DNA of 28,427 nucleotides, from positions 1-28,427 of the IMG/VR virus record IMGVR_UViG_3300006925_000099, one strand, 5' to 3'. The position numbers were made by a program, and so were the translations under genes. Of this stretch, positions 1 through 6,409 are shown piece by piece; positions within the stretch are counted from its first letter, which is position 1; each line of letters begins with the position of its first letter. The notes under the pieces are model-generated. The model was not told the origin of the DNA. It saw only the letters and a program-made list of their open reading frames with translations, and did no database searches. Source of the stretch: a virus.

Positions 1-346
1 AGGCTAGTATACCATATATAGGCACAGCATAATATAAACCTAACTATTATCTATACAGGTATATACTATGGGCACAGTCAGGCACGAGTCCTATATACTA
101 TTCTATATACTATATATATCTATATACTATCTACTATCTATTATTTACTATATAGTGTACATATTCTATATACTATATAACCTCGTTAGTACCTATATAG
201 GCTAGTATTATACTATATAGATAGGAAGGATCCCCCCCAAATTATTTCCCTATATAGTATATAGGCTAGGTTAGTATATAGTATTATAGAGTATCTAGAT
301 ATTTAATTTTCTATATAGTGTACAAAAAATAAGGGAGAGGATAGGA
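1..346. repeat. AT-rich non-coding region with direct repeats
   Basis: No supportable gene is seen. The stretch is dominated by TATATA/CTATATAG-like words. Exact repeats visible by eye are an 18-bp repeat (TATTCTATATACTATATA at 99-116 and 162-179), a 14-bp repeat (CTATATAGTGTACA at 148-161 and 311-324) and AGGCTAGTAT at 1-10 and 199-208, with a further AGGCTAG at 263-269. A run of seven C lies at 232-238. It sits downstream of the leftward operon, so it is not an obvious promoter for known genes. A replication origin, a protein-binding array or a genome-end region are all possible; this is inference. Confidence 0.6.
324..332 (-). terminator. Poly-T terminator of the leftward operon
   Basis: On the minus strand a T6 tract lies about 15-20 bases after the TAG of the gene ending at 347. 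Archaeal transcription stops at T-rich tracts without needing a hairpin. Confidence 0.4.
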
Positions 347-553
347 CTAAAATATGCCTATTGCTTTTAGTCTCTTATCTATCTCTTCTTGCTCAAAGTC
401 AGGTAAGTCTTCCGAATATTCCATAACTATGTTGAAGGCTTTTTCCCATTTAGTTACCTCGTTGCCTAAAGTTATGTTTTCATAGACAATTTCATGCATT
501 TTTTGAGCAAAGGCAAGTTTTGCTTTTTCTTTTTCTATCTCTTTTTTATTCAC
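347..553 (-). CDS. Small charged helical protein, unknown function
   Basis: 68 residues, very rich in Lys and Glu at the N-terminus (MNKKEIEKEKAKLAF) and probably all-helical; no family recognised. The start is GTG at 553, chosen because it overlaps the upstream stop (TAGTG) and is preceded by a near-perfect Shine-Dalgarno. It is the last gene of a three-gene leftward operon (1037 to 347) and is followed by a T tract. No Cys, no membrane segment and no signal peptide are visible. Function cannot be stated. Confidence 0.7.
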   Translation of the reverse strand: MNKKEIEKEKAKLAFAQKMHEIVYENITLGNEVTKWEKAFNIVMEYSEDLPDFEQEEIDKRLKAIGIF

Positions 554-780
554 TAATAATCACCTCCTGGCACCCATAATACTGCCTTGTGGCATGGGTC
601 GTGATGACTGCAAGCGTGGTCTCCTTTGATAGTATATTCAGGAGAGCCACAAGTGGTATTTCTACCGTGAATTCTAGCCTTCTCGTGGAATTCAGTGTGT
701 CTCTTTAGCCTAGTGATGAGTAATGAATCACTAGAATCAAAGTTCATTTGACACAAGGAACAGATGAGTACCTGGCTCAT
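553..780 (-). CDS. Small C2H2-like zinc-binding protein
   Basis: 75 residues. C7-x2-C10 followed by H28-x3-H32 (CSLC...RHTEFH) resembles a C2H2 zinc finger with a long loop. A second Cys/His cluster follows (C44, H55, C57, H59, H60, C63, H64). The ATG at 780 overlaps the upstream stop (ATGA), and AAGGAGAA lies about 10 bases upstream. It is the middle gene of the 1037-347 operon. A DNA-binding or regulatory role is plausible for a viral C2H2 protein but is inference; the family was not identified. Confidence 0.75.
   Translation of the reverse strand: MSQVLICSLCQMNFDSSDSLLITRLKRHTEFHEKARIHGRNTTCGSPEYTIKGDHACSHHDPCHKAVLWVPGGDY
559..568 (-). promoter_or_regulatory. Strong Shine-Dalgarno (AGGAGGTGAT)
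   Basis: On the minus strand AGGAGGTGAT lies 5 bases before the GTG start at 553. It is a full complement of the conserved 16S rRNA 3' end and decides the GTG start of the gene at 347-553. Confidence 0.8.
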
Positions 781-1037
781 TCTGATTCTCCTTGTTCGAA
801 TACATAGAGCGGTTCGTCGTCATTGAATCCCTCAATTCTTACCTCGTATAGGAAGTAAGCAGGCTCAAACACGAAGAGTATATCACAACCACATGTTATG
901 CATTTTCCCATTAGAGACGTAGCTATAGTTCCGTCTCCAACAAATTCAGGAGTAGAGTCTCCTAAGTCATGCTCTTGCATCTTACAAATACGTATGCTAA
1001 GATTTGACTTTATATTGTTCATTTGTTTTTTGTTCAT
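777..1037 (-). CDS. Small protein with CxxCxC motif
   Basis: 86 residues with a CITCGC cluster (C46, C49, C51) followed by a hydrophobic and acidic tail; C18 may contribute. Probably metal-binding. The annotated ATG at 1037 has no good Shine-Dalgarno and no clear TATA box 25 bases upstream. Met6 (1022) or Met20 (980) are alternative starts; the T/A-rich direct repeats around 1017-1050 make the choice uncertain. First gene of a coupled three-gene operon with ATGA overlap to the next gene. Function unknown. Confidence 0.65.
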   Translation of the reverse strand: MNKKQMNNIKSNLSIRICKMQEHDLGDSTPEFVGDGTIATSLMGKCITCGCDILFVFEPAYFLYEVRIEGFNDDEPLYVFEQGESE

Positions 1038-1078
1038 TTTTGTTCACTTTGTTTTGTTGTGCGTGTAAGTATGAAGAT

Positions 1079-1139
1079 AAAAAAAAGGGGAGTCGGAGTG
1101 CTAGCGGTCTCCTAGTTTAGATAGATTGTGTTAATCTAT
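1079..1139 (-). terminator. Hairpin plus T8 terminator
   Basis: Immediately after the gene ending at 1141 (minus strand) there is a perfect 7-bp hairpin, ATAGATT/AATCTAT (1121-1127 with 1133-1139, 5-base loop). About 35 bases further on is a T8 tract (1079-1086). The T tract alone would fit an archaeal terminator; the hairpin may protect the mRNA 3' end. Confidence 0.55.
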
Positions 1140-1140
1140 T

Positions 1141-1740
1141 CTATGCTTTACGCCAATCTTTCCAAAGTTCTAACTGCTCTTCAGTGACTTGAACTACGAC
1201 TGTATGTAGTTTTTTACCACCTGCAACTTGTTTCTTGTAAGTATCGCCTTTAGTAACAATTACCCCTTCAAAGGTAAGTGTTTCTCCGTCGATTTTTACA
1301 GAAGAAGTTTTTGCAGATTTAGAAACTTTAGAAGATTTGGCTTTTTTAGCAGTCGATTTAATGACTTTTTGCTTACTAGAAGCAATCTTGATATCGTATT
1401 TTGCAAATACGTTGTCAAGTATGTCTGTTAAATCGTCTTTACTAATGTATGTGACCATATCTTTTGTATTCCCGATTCTACCACATCTAACGCCATGCCT
1501 AGCGGAACTGCACTCTGTATCAGTAGGTGGCACGTATGAAACGTTTGTCAAACTAATCTTATCAATGACTAGAGATAAGGATTGACTGTGTGATTTTGTC
1601 ATATCTAGATAAGGATTAAACAACTTAATAAGGCTGGCTACAGAAGCTTTTCCACAGTATTCAGGCGTGAACCAGGTTGTGCCTAGTTGATATGGAAAAA
1701 ATTCAATTTTAAAATCCTCGGAAAATACAGATAGATACAA
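1141..1740 (-). CDS. Unknown protein with Lys/Ser-rich linker
   Basis: 199 residues in two parts joined by a basic, low-complexity linker (about residues 118-148, rich in K, S and A). The N-terminal half contains FTPEYCGKASVASLIKLFNPYLD and a Cys pair (C77, C86). The C-terminal about 50 residues look beta-rich (KIDGETLTFEGVIVTKGDTY). The start is TTG at 1740; an in-frame TGA lies seven codons upstream, so little extension is possible. Met47 is a weaker alternative. No family recognised. The basic linker suggests nucleic-acid contact, which is inference. It ends the long leftward operon that begins near 3481. Confidence 0.65.
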   Translation of the reverse strand: MYLSVFSEDFKIEFFPYQLGTTWFTPEYCGKASVASLIKLFNPYLDMTKSHSQSLSLVIDKISLTNVSYVPPTDTECSSARHGVRCGRIGNTKDMVTYISKDDLTDILDNVFAKYDIKIASSKQKVIKSTAKKAKSSKVSKSAKTSSVKIDGETLTFEGVIVTKGDTYKKQVAGGKKLHTVVVQVTEEQLELWKDWRKA

Positions 1741-1744
1741 ATCG

Positions 1745-1765
1745 GGTTCAAGTTCGGTTCAAGTT
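1745..1765. repeat. Tandem GGTTCAAGTT repeat before a start codon
   Basis: Two exact copies of GGTTCAAGTT (1745-1754 and 1756-1765), separated by one base, sit directly upstream of the TTG start at 1740 and downstream of the stop at 1779. The position would suit a binding site for a regulator; no other evidence. Confidence 0.5.
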
Positions 1766-1778
1766 AGGACATAACTGG

Positions 1779-1919
1779 TTATATATTAGTCTCTCTGAGG
1801 ACACAGGACTTGCACAGAATGTTTTTCCTGTCGTCTATCAGTACGTTTGAAACGTTACATCCGTGACATAATCCATACATGGGGGTGCAGTCATCACATA
1901 CGTGTATCTTTTTAGTCAT
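1779..1919 (-). CDS. 46-residue zinc-ribbon microprotein
   Basis: This reading frame encodes 46 residues with three CxxC pairs: C8/C11, C18/C21 and C36/C39 (VCDDC, LCHGC, LCKSC). This is the pattern of a compact zinc ribbon. The ATG at 1919 overlaps the upstream stop as TGATG, which supports real translation by coupling. Part of the leftward operon. Likely binds zinc; partner or target unknown. Confidence 0.7.
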   Translation of the reverse strand: MTKKIHVCDDCTPMYGLCHGCNVSNVLIDDRKNILCKSCVLRETNI

Positions 1920-2074
1920 CAAAAATCTACCTCAACTTGATCCTTGCATGACTCTATGCATCTCTCTATGGTCTTAATTCGGTACTCAGTAGCGGAGGGA
2001 TCTTTCTTTGAGTGTTCCAATACATTTATAAAATCTTCATAGTGGGCTTTTCTTACTGCATTGTCGCTGTACAA
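1919..2074 (-). CDS. Small helical protein, TTG start
   Basis: 51 residues, predicted helical and charged (YEDFINVLEHSKKDPSATEY and onward), two Cys three residues apart (CIESC). The TTG start at 2074 lies one base after the stop of the upstream gene, with GGAGG about 9 bases before it, and the stop overlaps the next ATG (TGATG). The frame is open throughout and fills the gap between two coupled genes, which is the main evidence. No family recognised. Confidence 0.6.
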   Translation of the reverse strand: MYSDNAVRKAHYEDFINVLEHSKKDPSATEYRIKTIERCIESCKDQVEVDF

Positions 2075-2075
2075 G

Positions 2076-2354
2076 TCAGTTATCCTCCAAAGGCATATTG
2101 GTTCCGTCTACGTATGTTACATGCTTAAATGGAAATCCACACGCATCAATAGCATTCAAATCAATGTTATGGTCAACCTTGCATCCGCAGAAACTGCAAG
2201 CAGGCTTTGATCCGTCATCTTTCATTTCTGCTTCTTCATGTGGATGTGTCTTCTCATGCTCTAGAATGACACTTATGATCTTGGATTCGCCTTCAATCTC
2301 AAAATCACATTCTTTACAGTTGTACTTCATATATGTTATATAAGTACTACTCAT
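2076..2354 (-). CDS. C2H2-like plus CxxCxC zinc protein
   Basis: 92 residues. The N-terminal half carries C13-x2-C16 and H33-x3-H37 (CKEC...HEKTH), a C2H2-like finger. The second half carries C53-x2-C56-x-C58 and later Cys/His residues, giving a likely second zinc site. The ATG at 2354 abuts the TAA of the methyltransferase-like gene without a gap. Its first half resembles in pattern the products of 553-780 and 3513-3680. A viral transcription regulator is a reasonable guess, not shown. Confidence 0.75.
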   Translation of the reverse strand: MSSTYITYMKYNCKECDFEIEGESKIISVILEHEKTHPHEEAEMKDDGSKPACSFCGCKVDHNIDLNAIDACGFPFKHVTYVDGTNMPLEDN

Positions 2355-2882
2355 TTATAAAACTTTCCTCTTGTTTATTTCCTCAAATACTATTTGTCTT
2401 GGTAGCATCTTGCTGCAAAGATAAACGCTGCTAAAAGGAGGATTGACATCTGGTTTTTGGTCTTTAAAATCCTTAAAGTATGATATTCTTCTATTCATAT
2501 ACAATACTTCAAACTCATTATCCCTGAACATCTCAAATCTTTTTTGACTCTCAAACAGCCCAACTACCCCTACTAGCATGGCAAACGGCTTTCCCAACTT
2601 AAACAGTCTCTCAAACACTTCATTCTTCAATGAGTATGGAGGATTTGATATGATATAGTCGCATTGTATGTCATTCTCGAAGAAATCAACCCCAACGTCT
2701 TTATGCGTAGCAAGTACCTGATGCCCTTCTTGCTTAAGCATTTTGTAAAAATGACTTTCTGTTGTGTCAAAAGGACACCATATATTGGAGTTTGGCTTGA
2801 TATACTTTAGAATAGGCTCTACTGCATACTCTGGAGTATAGAACTCGTCATATCCGCTTCCTGCAACCTTGTCCATCTTCAT
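2355..2882 (-). CDS. NPPY-type adenine methyltransferase-like protein
   Basis: 175 residues. The N-terminus DEFYTPEYAVEPIL (residues 12-25) resembles the SAM-binding region near motif X. NPPY at residues 80-83 is the catalytic motif IV of N6-adenine methyltransferases. The C-terminal part holds PPFSSVYLC. The usual FxGxG motif I is degenerate (IWCPFDTTES), as in small phage methyltransferases often mislabelled otherwise. The family methylates adenine in DNA (or RNA); in a virus it may protect DNA from host restriction. It overlaps the upstream gene by ATGA and abuts the next gene. Target sequence unknown, and activity is uncertain because motif I is weak. Confidence 0.75.
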   Translation of the reverse strand: MKMDKVAGSGYDEFYTPEYAVEPILKYIKPNSNIWCPFDTTESHFYKMLKQEGHQVLATHKDVGVDFFENDIQCDYIISNPPYSLKNEVFERLFKLGKPFAMLVGVVGLFESQKRFEMFRDNEFEVLYMNRRISYFKDFKDQKPDVNPPFSSVYLCSKMLPRQIVFEEINKRKVL

Positions 2883-3121
2883 GCTTCTGTACCGTTATAT
2901 ATGGTATGTCCGTTGTTGCAGACTATGCGTTTTTTGTTTTCTTTGGCATACAGTATGGTGCTAGAGTTGACAAGCAGTTTCTTCATATTCTTGCATGAGA
3001 TGCAGTCGTTGCTTTCGCAGTCCTCGCAAAGCTGTTTTTGCGAATAGCACTCCTCACAATCCCAAGTCAAGCAATACAGACCTCCTTCTCTCTTCTGACT
3101 CTGCATCAATTTCCGATTCAT
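2879..3121 (-). CDS. Cys-rich zinc protein (four CxxC)
   Basis: 80 residues with C22/C25, C32/C35, C40/C43 and further Cys (C17 and one near the C-terminus), pointing to at least two zinc sites. The ATG at 3121 has a GAGGGGG directly upstream but overlaps the preceding gene by 68 bases; Met6 at 3106 is an alternative. Stop and start of the next gene overlap (ATGA). The sequence reads like an adaptor-type zinc protein; no family recognised. Confidence 0.65.
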   Translation of the reverse strand: MNRKLMQSQKREGGLYCLTWDCEECYSQKQLCEDCESNDCISCKNMKKLLVNSSTILYAKENKKRIVCNNGHTIYNGTEA

Positions 3122-3275
3122 CCCCCTCGATGCCTTCGGCTGATTTTTTGCCTTCGGCTACAAAAGTACCTTGAATACGGAAAAGACACCTGCCTAGACC
3201 GTTTTTTGTATGTTTTCCAATTAAAGTGCCACAGGCTATACAGATAACTTTGTCTATTTGTTTAGACCCAATCAT
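3054..3275 (-). CDS. Small zinc-motif protein with acidic tail
   Basis: 73 residues. CIACG at C12/C15 with H22 and C30 forms a possible zinc site, followed by a Glu/Asp-rich tail with two AEG repeats that come from a duplicated GCCTTCGGCT in the DNA (around 3131 and 3151). The ATG at 3275 overlaps the upstream stop (ATGA). The last 68 bases are shared with the next gene in another frame, so the C-terminus carries dual coding if both are real. Confidence 0.6.
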   Translation of the reverse strand: MIGSKQIDKVICIACGTLIGKHTKNGLGRCLFRIQGTFVAEGKKSAEGIEGDESEIDAESEERRRSVLLDLGL

Positions 3276-3481
3276 TTGTTTGCCTCCAACGTTTCGTCTT
3301 GGAACACTGCTGCTTTTCCTTTTGGTATTTCTTTCTTAATTGGTTCAGGGTAAAGTTCTGGTTTTAAAAATCTCTTTACGTCATCCCAATAGTAAGCCAC
3401 CATTAGACATATTCCTACAGGCAACAGTACCCCTGTTCCCATGCAGACACATGAAATAAAAAATAGTAGTTTGTTTCTCAT
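3272..3481 (-). CDS. Small membrane protein
   Basis: 69 residues from the ATG at 3481. A long hydrophobic stretch (about residues 5-32, LLFFISCVCMGTGVLLPVGI and onward) spans the membrane once or twice, followed by a charged cytoplasmic-type tail rich in K, P and E. The frame is open back to 3547, but the ATG at 3481 is preferred because a TATA box is centred 26 bases upstream and the upstream gene ends at 3513. First gene of the long leftward operon. Function unknown; holin-like small proteins share the size but nothing specific supports that. Confidence 0.65.
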   Translation of the reverse strand: MRNKLLFFISCVCMGTGVLLPVGICLMVAYYWDDVKRFLKPELYPEPIKKEIPKGKAAVFQDETLEANK

Positions 3482-3501
3482 AGTTATTATTGGCTGTATA
3501 G

Positions 3502-3512
3502 TCATATAAATC
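3502..3512 (-). promoter_or_regulatory. TATA box for leftward operon
   Basis: GATTTATATGA on the minus strand, centred 26 bases before the ATG at 3481, fits a leaderless archaeal promoter and selects that start. Confidence 0.65.
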
Positions 3513-3680
3513 TTATGATGTCGACCAACATTCGACAAATAAAACATCTAATATGTCCTTGTTAGATTTTTTACTTCTTGATATTTCAGGGGAAGTTTTA
3601 TGATATAGTTCCAAGTGAGACAGCCTAGTTTTGATATTATATTCCCTGCATAGCCTGCAAAAGTGAGTTAGTTTTCTCAT
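3513..3680 (-). CDS. 55-residue C2H2 zinc-finger protein
   Basis: This frame gives 55 residues. The N-terminal half fits a classical C2H2 finger: C8-x2-C11-x10-H22-x4-H27 (CRLCREYNIKTRLSHLELYH), followed by a Lys/Ser-rich stretch and a hydrophobic end. A TATA box centred 26 bases before the ATG at 3680 supports its own leaderless transcript. It is upstream of, and separate from, the membrane protein operon. Single C2H2 fingers are common regulators in archaeal viruses; a role in DNA binding is inferred. Confidence 0.7.
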   Translation of the reverse strand: MRKLTHFCRLCREYNIKTRLSHLELYHKTSPEISRSKKSNKDILDVLFVECWSTS

Positions 3681-3700
3681 GGTTGTTGTTTACTGTATAA

Positions 3701-3711
3701 TAATATAAATC
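3701..3711 (-). promoter_or_regulatory. TATA box for C2H2 gene
   Basis: GATTTATATTA on the minus strand, centred 26 bases before the ATG at 3680; nearly identical to the box at 3502-3512. Confidence 0.65.
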
Positions 3712-3848
3712 TAGCCCTTGAAGGGGAAGTGTGAACTTTACGTATTCACACGCCTTCGACCTGAAGGTACGAGGTTTAAGAGGGCTACCGTCTGACTTAT
3801 TGACCTTGCATGTTTAGGTAATCCCTGACAACCTGTTTATTAATAAAC
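3712..3848 (-). ncRNA. Candidate structured RNA
   Basis: No gene is seen between 3681 and 3869. Inverted repeats come in series: 3772-3776 with 3830-3834 (AGGTT/AACCT), nested within it GGG-TACC (3782-3789) with GGTA-CCC (3817-3825), CCTTC/GAAGG (3753-3757, 3763-3767), GTGTGAA/TTCACAC (3729-3735, 3745-3751), and CCC/GGG around 3715-3725. A perfect 14-bp palindrome, GTTTATTAATAAAC, lies at 3835-3848. On the minus strand a TATA box at 3853-3869 would start an RNA near 3835, exactly at the first stem. Strand and function are inference. Confidence 0.4.
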
Positions 3849-3852
3849 TACT

Positions 3853-3869
3853 GATTATATATATTTAAC
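3853..3869 (-). promoter_or_regulatory. TATA-like box before candidate RNA
   Basis: GTTAAATATATATAATC on the minus strand, centred about 26 bases before position 3835. No start codon follows, so it would drive the structured region rather than a leaderless gene. Confidence 0.45.
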
Positions 3870-4085
3870 TTAAGCACTGATTCTTTTGTATTCTGACTCG
3901 TTTCGCCATCTTTCAGTTCTTATGCTGATTCTCAGTTTATATCCGCAGCAAGGACATAGAATTCCGCCTTCTGGATGTGTTATGAACATACTGCACAAAG
4001 TACATCTTCCACTTACTTTGTAGTTTCTTTTGCCTTTAGGTGCTTGAAATCTACCGCAGATGTTTTTACAATGATGCATACCCAA
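3870..4085 (-). CDS. Zinc-ribbon protein, CPCCG family (paralogue 1)
   Basis: 71 residues with C6-x3-C10, C28-x2-C31 and C43-P-C45-C46-G. The same layout, with GI(L/F)CPCCGxxL and a basic C-terminus, occurs in the protein at 11734-11949, so the two are paralogues. This pattern matches a family of small zinc-ribbon proteins I recall from Nitrososphaerota genomes (established from memory, not searched). TTG at 4085 or ATG at 4079 can start it; the TATA box is 26 bases before 4085. Possibly a transcription-related zinc protein acquired from the host. Confidence 0.75.
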   Translation of the reverse strand: MGMHHCKNICGRFQAPKGKRNYKVSGRCTLCSMFITHPEGGILCPCCGYKLRISIRTERWRNESEYKRISA

Positions 4086-4106
4086 CGTAATCTAATAAAA
4101 CAAGGT

Positions 4107-4118
4107 CAATATAAACTG
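4107..4118 (-). promoter_or_regulatory. TATA box, leftward
   Basis: CAGTTTATATTG on the minus strand, centred about 26 bases before 4085. It lies close to the rightward box at 4127-4137, forming a divergent promoter region. Confidence 0.6.
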
Positions 4119-4126
4119 TTACAACA

Positions 4127-4137
4127 ATATTTATATG
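4127..4137 (+). promoter_or_regulatory. TATA box, rightward
   Basis: ATATTTATATG centred 27 bases before the ATG at 4159. Confidence 0.6.
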
Positions 4138-4158
4138 CATTAAATATATTGACTATAT

Positions 4159-4293
4159 ATGGCTAAACATGATAAACAAGAAACTGTAGAAGTCGAAATA
4201 CCAGTAGCAAAGTCTGATTGTTCCTGTGGAGCAGCAGGTTGTGGCGGAAGAGACATCTATTGTAAAGTTCACAAAAAAGAAACAAATTTTTAA
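4159..4293 (+). CDS. 44-residue Cys-rich microprotein
   Basis: The frame encodes MAKHDKQETVEVEIPVAKSD followed by CSCGAAGCGGRDIYC, with four Cys (C21, C23, C28, C35) and a nearby His that could hold one zinc ion. Its ATG lies 27 bases after a good TATA box, which supports a leaderless transcript. It stands alone between the divergent zinc-ribbon gene and the portal gene. Function unknown. Confidence 0.6.
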   Translation: MAKHDKQETVEVEIPVAKSDCSCGAAGCGGRDIYCKVHKKETNF

Positions 4294-4316
4294 CAATTTG
4301 TTACAATTTTGACAAA

Positions 4317-4330
4317 CTTTATATATTTAG
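4317..4330 (+). promoter_or_regulatory. TATA box for portal gene
   Basis: CTTTATATATTTAG centred 25 bases before the TTG at 4348. It supports the TTG as start of a leaderless portal mRNA. Confidence 0.7.
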
Positions 4331-4347
4331 AATAGAACAATAAGTCA

Positions 4348-6219
4348 TTGGGTTTTACTGATACATTTAAAAATATAGCAAAGTCGCTTAGTTTTAGCAA
4401 CAAGTCCTATACTGAGAACGTAGTCAGACCTTCTATGGCACAGCCTTATATGGCTACCGACACAGGTGCCAAACTACCTATTTTCCCATTCCCACTCATT
4501 ATGATTTATGAGTTGGCTGACAATATTGATGCCTTGCGTATTCCTATAGAGACTCTTAACAGAGAGATGTTTAAGAACGGATTTGAGGTTGTAGAAAGAT
4601 TCAAGTTCAAATGCAATACATGTAGCAAAGAGTTTCAAACAGCACCAGAATCATCTGGTTCAATACAGAATGACGATGTAGTATTGGAATGTGACTCATG
4701 TGGATCTAAAGACCTAAGAAGACCAGACCCGTTAAGAAGAAAAATACTTGATGACATGTTGTACAACCCTGTAAACGGAAACAACCAGACAGTAGAGGAT
4801 CTTTCAAGACAGTTGGAAAGAGACTTGGAAATTGCAGACAACGCTTACCTTCTTCTTCTCAAGAACTATTTCATTGATGATGCAACAGGAAAGATTGACC
4901 ATCAGAAAAGTGAAATTAAAGAGATGATCAGAATTGATCCTCCACAAGTTGCCATGATTGCAGACAGTGACGGCAAGATTGGATATGATGACAAGAGACA
5001 GAAAATATACGTCTGTCCTAGATTTGAACACAGAGGCACTCGTCTTTACGAGCCAACTTGTCCTAAGTGCGGTGCTGAGGCACTAAAGGCAGTAATAGAA
5101 GTAAACTCAGTATACTCTGTAGGCATTCCACAGCCAAAAAGAGTCATTTATGCAGAAGGTGAAATCATATGGAAAGCAGGAAAATACAGACCTGCACTTA
5201 TCTATGGATATTCTCCTATATTTGCCGTATGGTCTAAAGCCATGTCACTGTCACACATGGATGAGTACATACGAAAGTACTTTGACAAGATGAGACCTCC
5301 AAGAGGATTGCTGTTAATTGCCTCTCGTAACTACGAGACATTTAGAAAGTCATGGGATATGCTTGAACAAAAGGCAACCGAAGACCCTTACATGATACAT
5401 CCACTTATGGTAGAGTCAGAACGTGGAAACAAAAACATGGCACAGTGGCTAGACTTTACAGGATCACTTCAAGAATTACAGTTTATTGAAATTAGAAAGG
5501 AACTAAGACAGATAATTGGTGCAATTTATGGCGTACTTCCGTTATACTATGGTGAAATGGTAGGCGGATGGTCACAGGAAGGACTGCAAGTTACAATTAC
5601 AAACAGGGCAGTCAAATGGGGTCAGGATGTCATGTACAAGTCATTCTTTAGAAAAATTGCAGAGGCAGTTGGTATTGATGACTGGGATCTCAAGCTTGTA
5701 CAGGGTGAAGAGAATGACAAACTAGCAGAACTGCAAAGAGAAGGTGTAGAAATACAAAACATGTCTTTGTTGCAACAAATGGGATTTGATGTCTCCATGT
5801 CACATAACGGAGAGTTCAAAGTATCAAAAGACCCTGTAAATCAGCCAGCACTGCCAGACAACAGCGGTGTAAACGGAAGAGGAAGAAGTGAAGCAGCACC
5901 AGAAGAAAACAGACAAAAGTTTGAAGGCTCTCCAATGCAGACAAGACCGTCAGACACGGGAGGAATTGCACAGGGAAGTCCTTCATCTGGAAGCGGAACA
6001 TCACTAAGTCAGAAGAACTTTCCTGACGGCATTACTCCTGCAAACTTTACAGTAATCAAAAAGACATTACAAACAGCAGTAGACTTTGGATGGAACAAGA
6101 CAAAAACCATAGAAGAAATAAGAAAATATGGCGGTCTAACTGTGCGACAAGCAAGAGAACTTGTCAAAAATGAATTTGAACAAATGAGGAGGTGGGAGGA
6201 TGCTGAAGAGAAAGAGTAA
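4348..6219 (+). CDS. Portal protein with zinc-ribbon insertions
   Basis: 623 residues, a usual size for portal proteins. The portal forms the dodecameric DNA channel at one capsid vertex and docks the terminase and neck. Portal-like traits are the N-terminal helices, the central region with GAIYGVLPLYYGEMVGGWSQEGLQVT, an Arg/Lys-rich core, and a disordered Gly/Ser/Pro region (about residues 495-555) before a helical C-terminus. Unusual: C89/C92 with C115/C118 form a zinc ribbon, and C223, H228, C238/C241 may form a second. The start is TTG with a TATA box 25 bases upstream. Position before protease, scaffold and capsid supports the call. The large terminase that usually precedes it is not in this window. 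Confidence 0.85.
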   Translation: MGFTDTFKNIAKSLSFSNKSYTENVVRPSMAQPYMATDTGAKLPIFPFPLIMIYELADNIDALRIPIETLNREMFKNGFEVVERFKFKCNTCSKEFQTAPESSGSIQNDDVVLECDSCGSKDLRRPDPLRRKILDDMLYNPVNGNNQTVEDLSRQLERDLEIADNAYLLLLKNYFIDDATGKIDHQKSEIKEMIRIDPPQVAMIADSDGKIGYDDKRQKIYVCPRFEHRGTRLYEPTCPKCGAEALKAVIEVNSVYSVGIPQPKRVIYAEGEIIWKAGKYRPALIYGYSPIFAVWSKAMSLSHMDEYIRKYFDKMRPPRGLLLIASRNYETFRKSWDMLEQKATEDPYMIHPLMVESERGNKNMAQWLDFTGSLQELQFIEIRKELRQIIGAIYGVLPLYYGEMVGGWSQEGLQVTITNRAVKWGQDVMYKSFFRKIAEAVGIDDWDLKLVQGEENDKLAELQREGVEIQNMSLLQQMGFDVSMSHNGEFKVSKDPVNQPALPDNSGVNGRGRSEAAPEENRQKFEGSPMQTRPSDTGGIAQGSPSSGSGTSLSQKNFPDGITPANFTVIKKTLQTAVDFGWNKTKTIEEIRKYGGLTVRQARELVKNEFEQMRRWEDAEEKE

Positions 6220-6409
6220 GGTAGATAAGAAAGAACCTGTAAAAGTCAAAGATAGTTTTAAAAGTACAATAATCATTGGAGATCTTACAGAACTATACGA
6301 TGAAGGAAAGTCTGTTATTGGTTTTACTGATATGGAATACGAAGTACATGTAATTTTACAGGACTGTATCAAAAAGATTAATAACTGCAAAAAGGATCAC
6401 GGTTATTAA
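6200..6409 (+). CDS. Small protein coupled to portal gene
   Basis: 69 residues with a basic N-terminus (MLKRKSKVDKKEPVKVK) and a compact C-terminal part with two Cys. It overlaps the end of the portal gene by 20 bases and has a strong GAGGAGGTGGGAGG upstream of ATG. Its stop overlaps the next ATG (TAATG). The coupling suggests a head-assembly or portal accessory role. No family recognised. Confidence 0.7.
   Translation: MLKRKSKVDKKEPVKVKDSFKSTIIIGDLTELYDEGKSVIGFTDMEYEVHVILQDCIKKINNCKKDHGY

Noticed and set aside
99-179. CRISPR array
   Set aside because: The repeats are AT words with irregular spacing, and there are no unique spacers or cas genes.
1228-1585. Rightward frames opposite the 1141-1740 gene
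   Set aside because: Low-complexity Phe/Arg-rich or Leu/Ser-rich products without ribosome site; antisense shadows of the Lys/Ser-rich linker.
3482-3547. Longer start for the membrane protein (Met at 3547)
   Set aside because: It would overlap the C2H2 gene ending at 3513, and the TATA box fits a start at 3481.
3772-3834. tRNA-like fold (outer AGGTT/AACCT stem)
   Set aside because: 63 bases with only a 5-bp outer stem and no anticodon or T-arm pattern; kept only as a candidate structured RNA.
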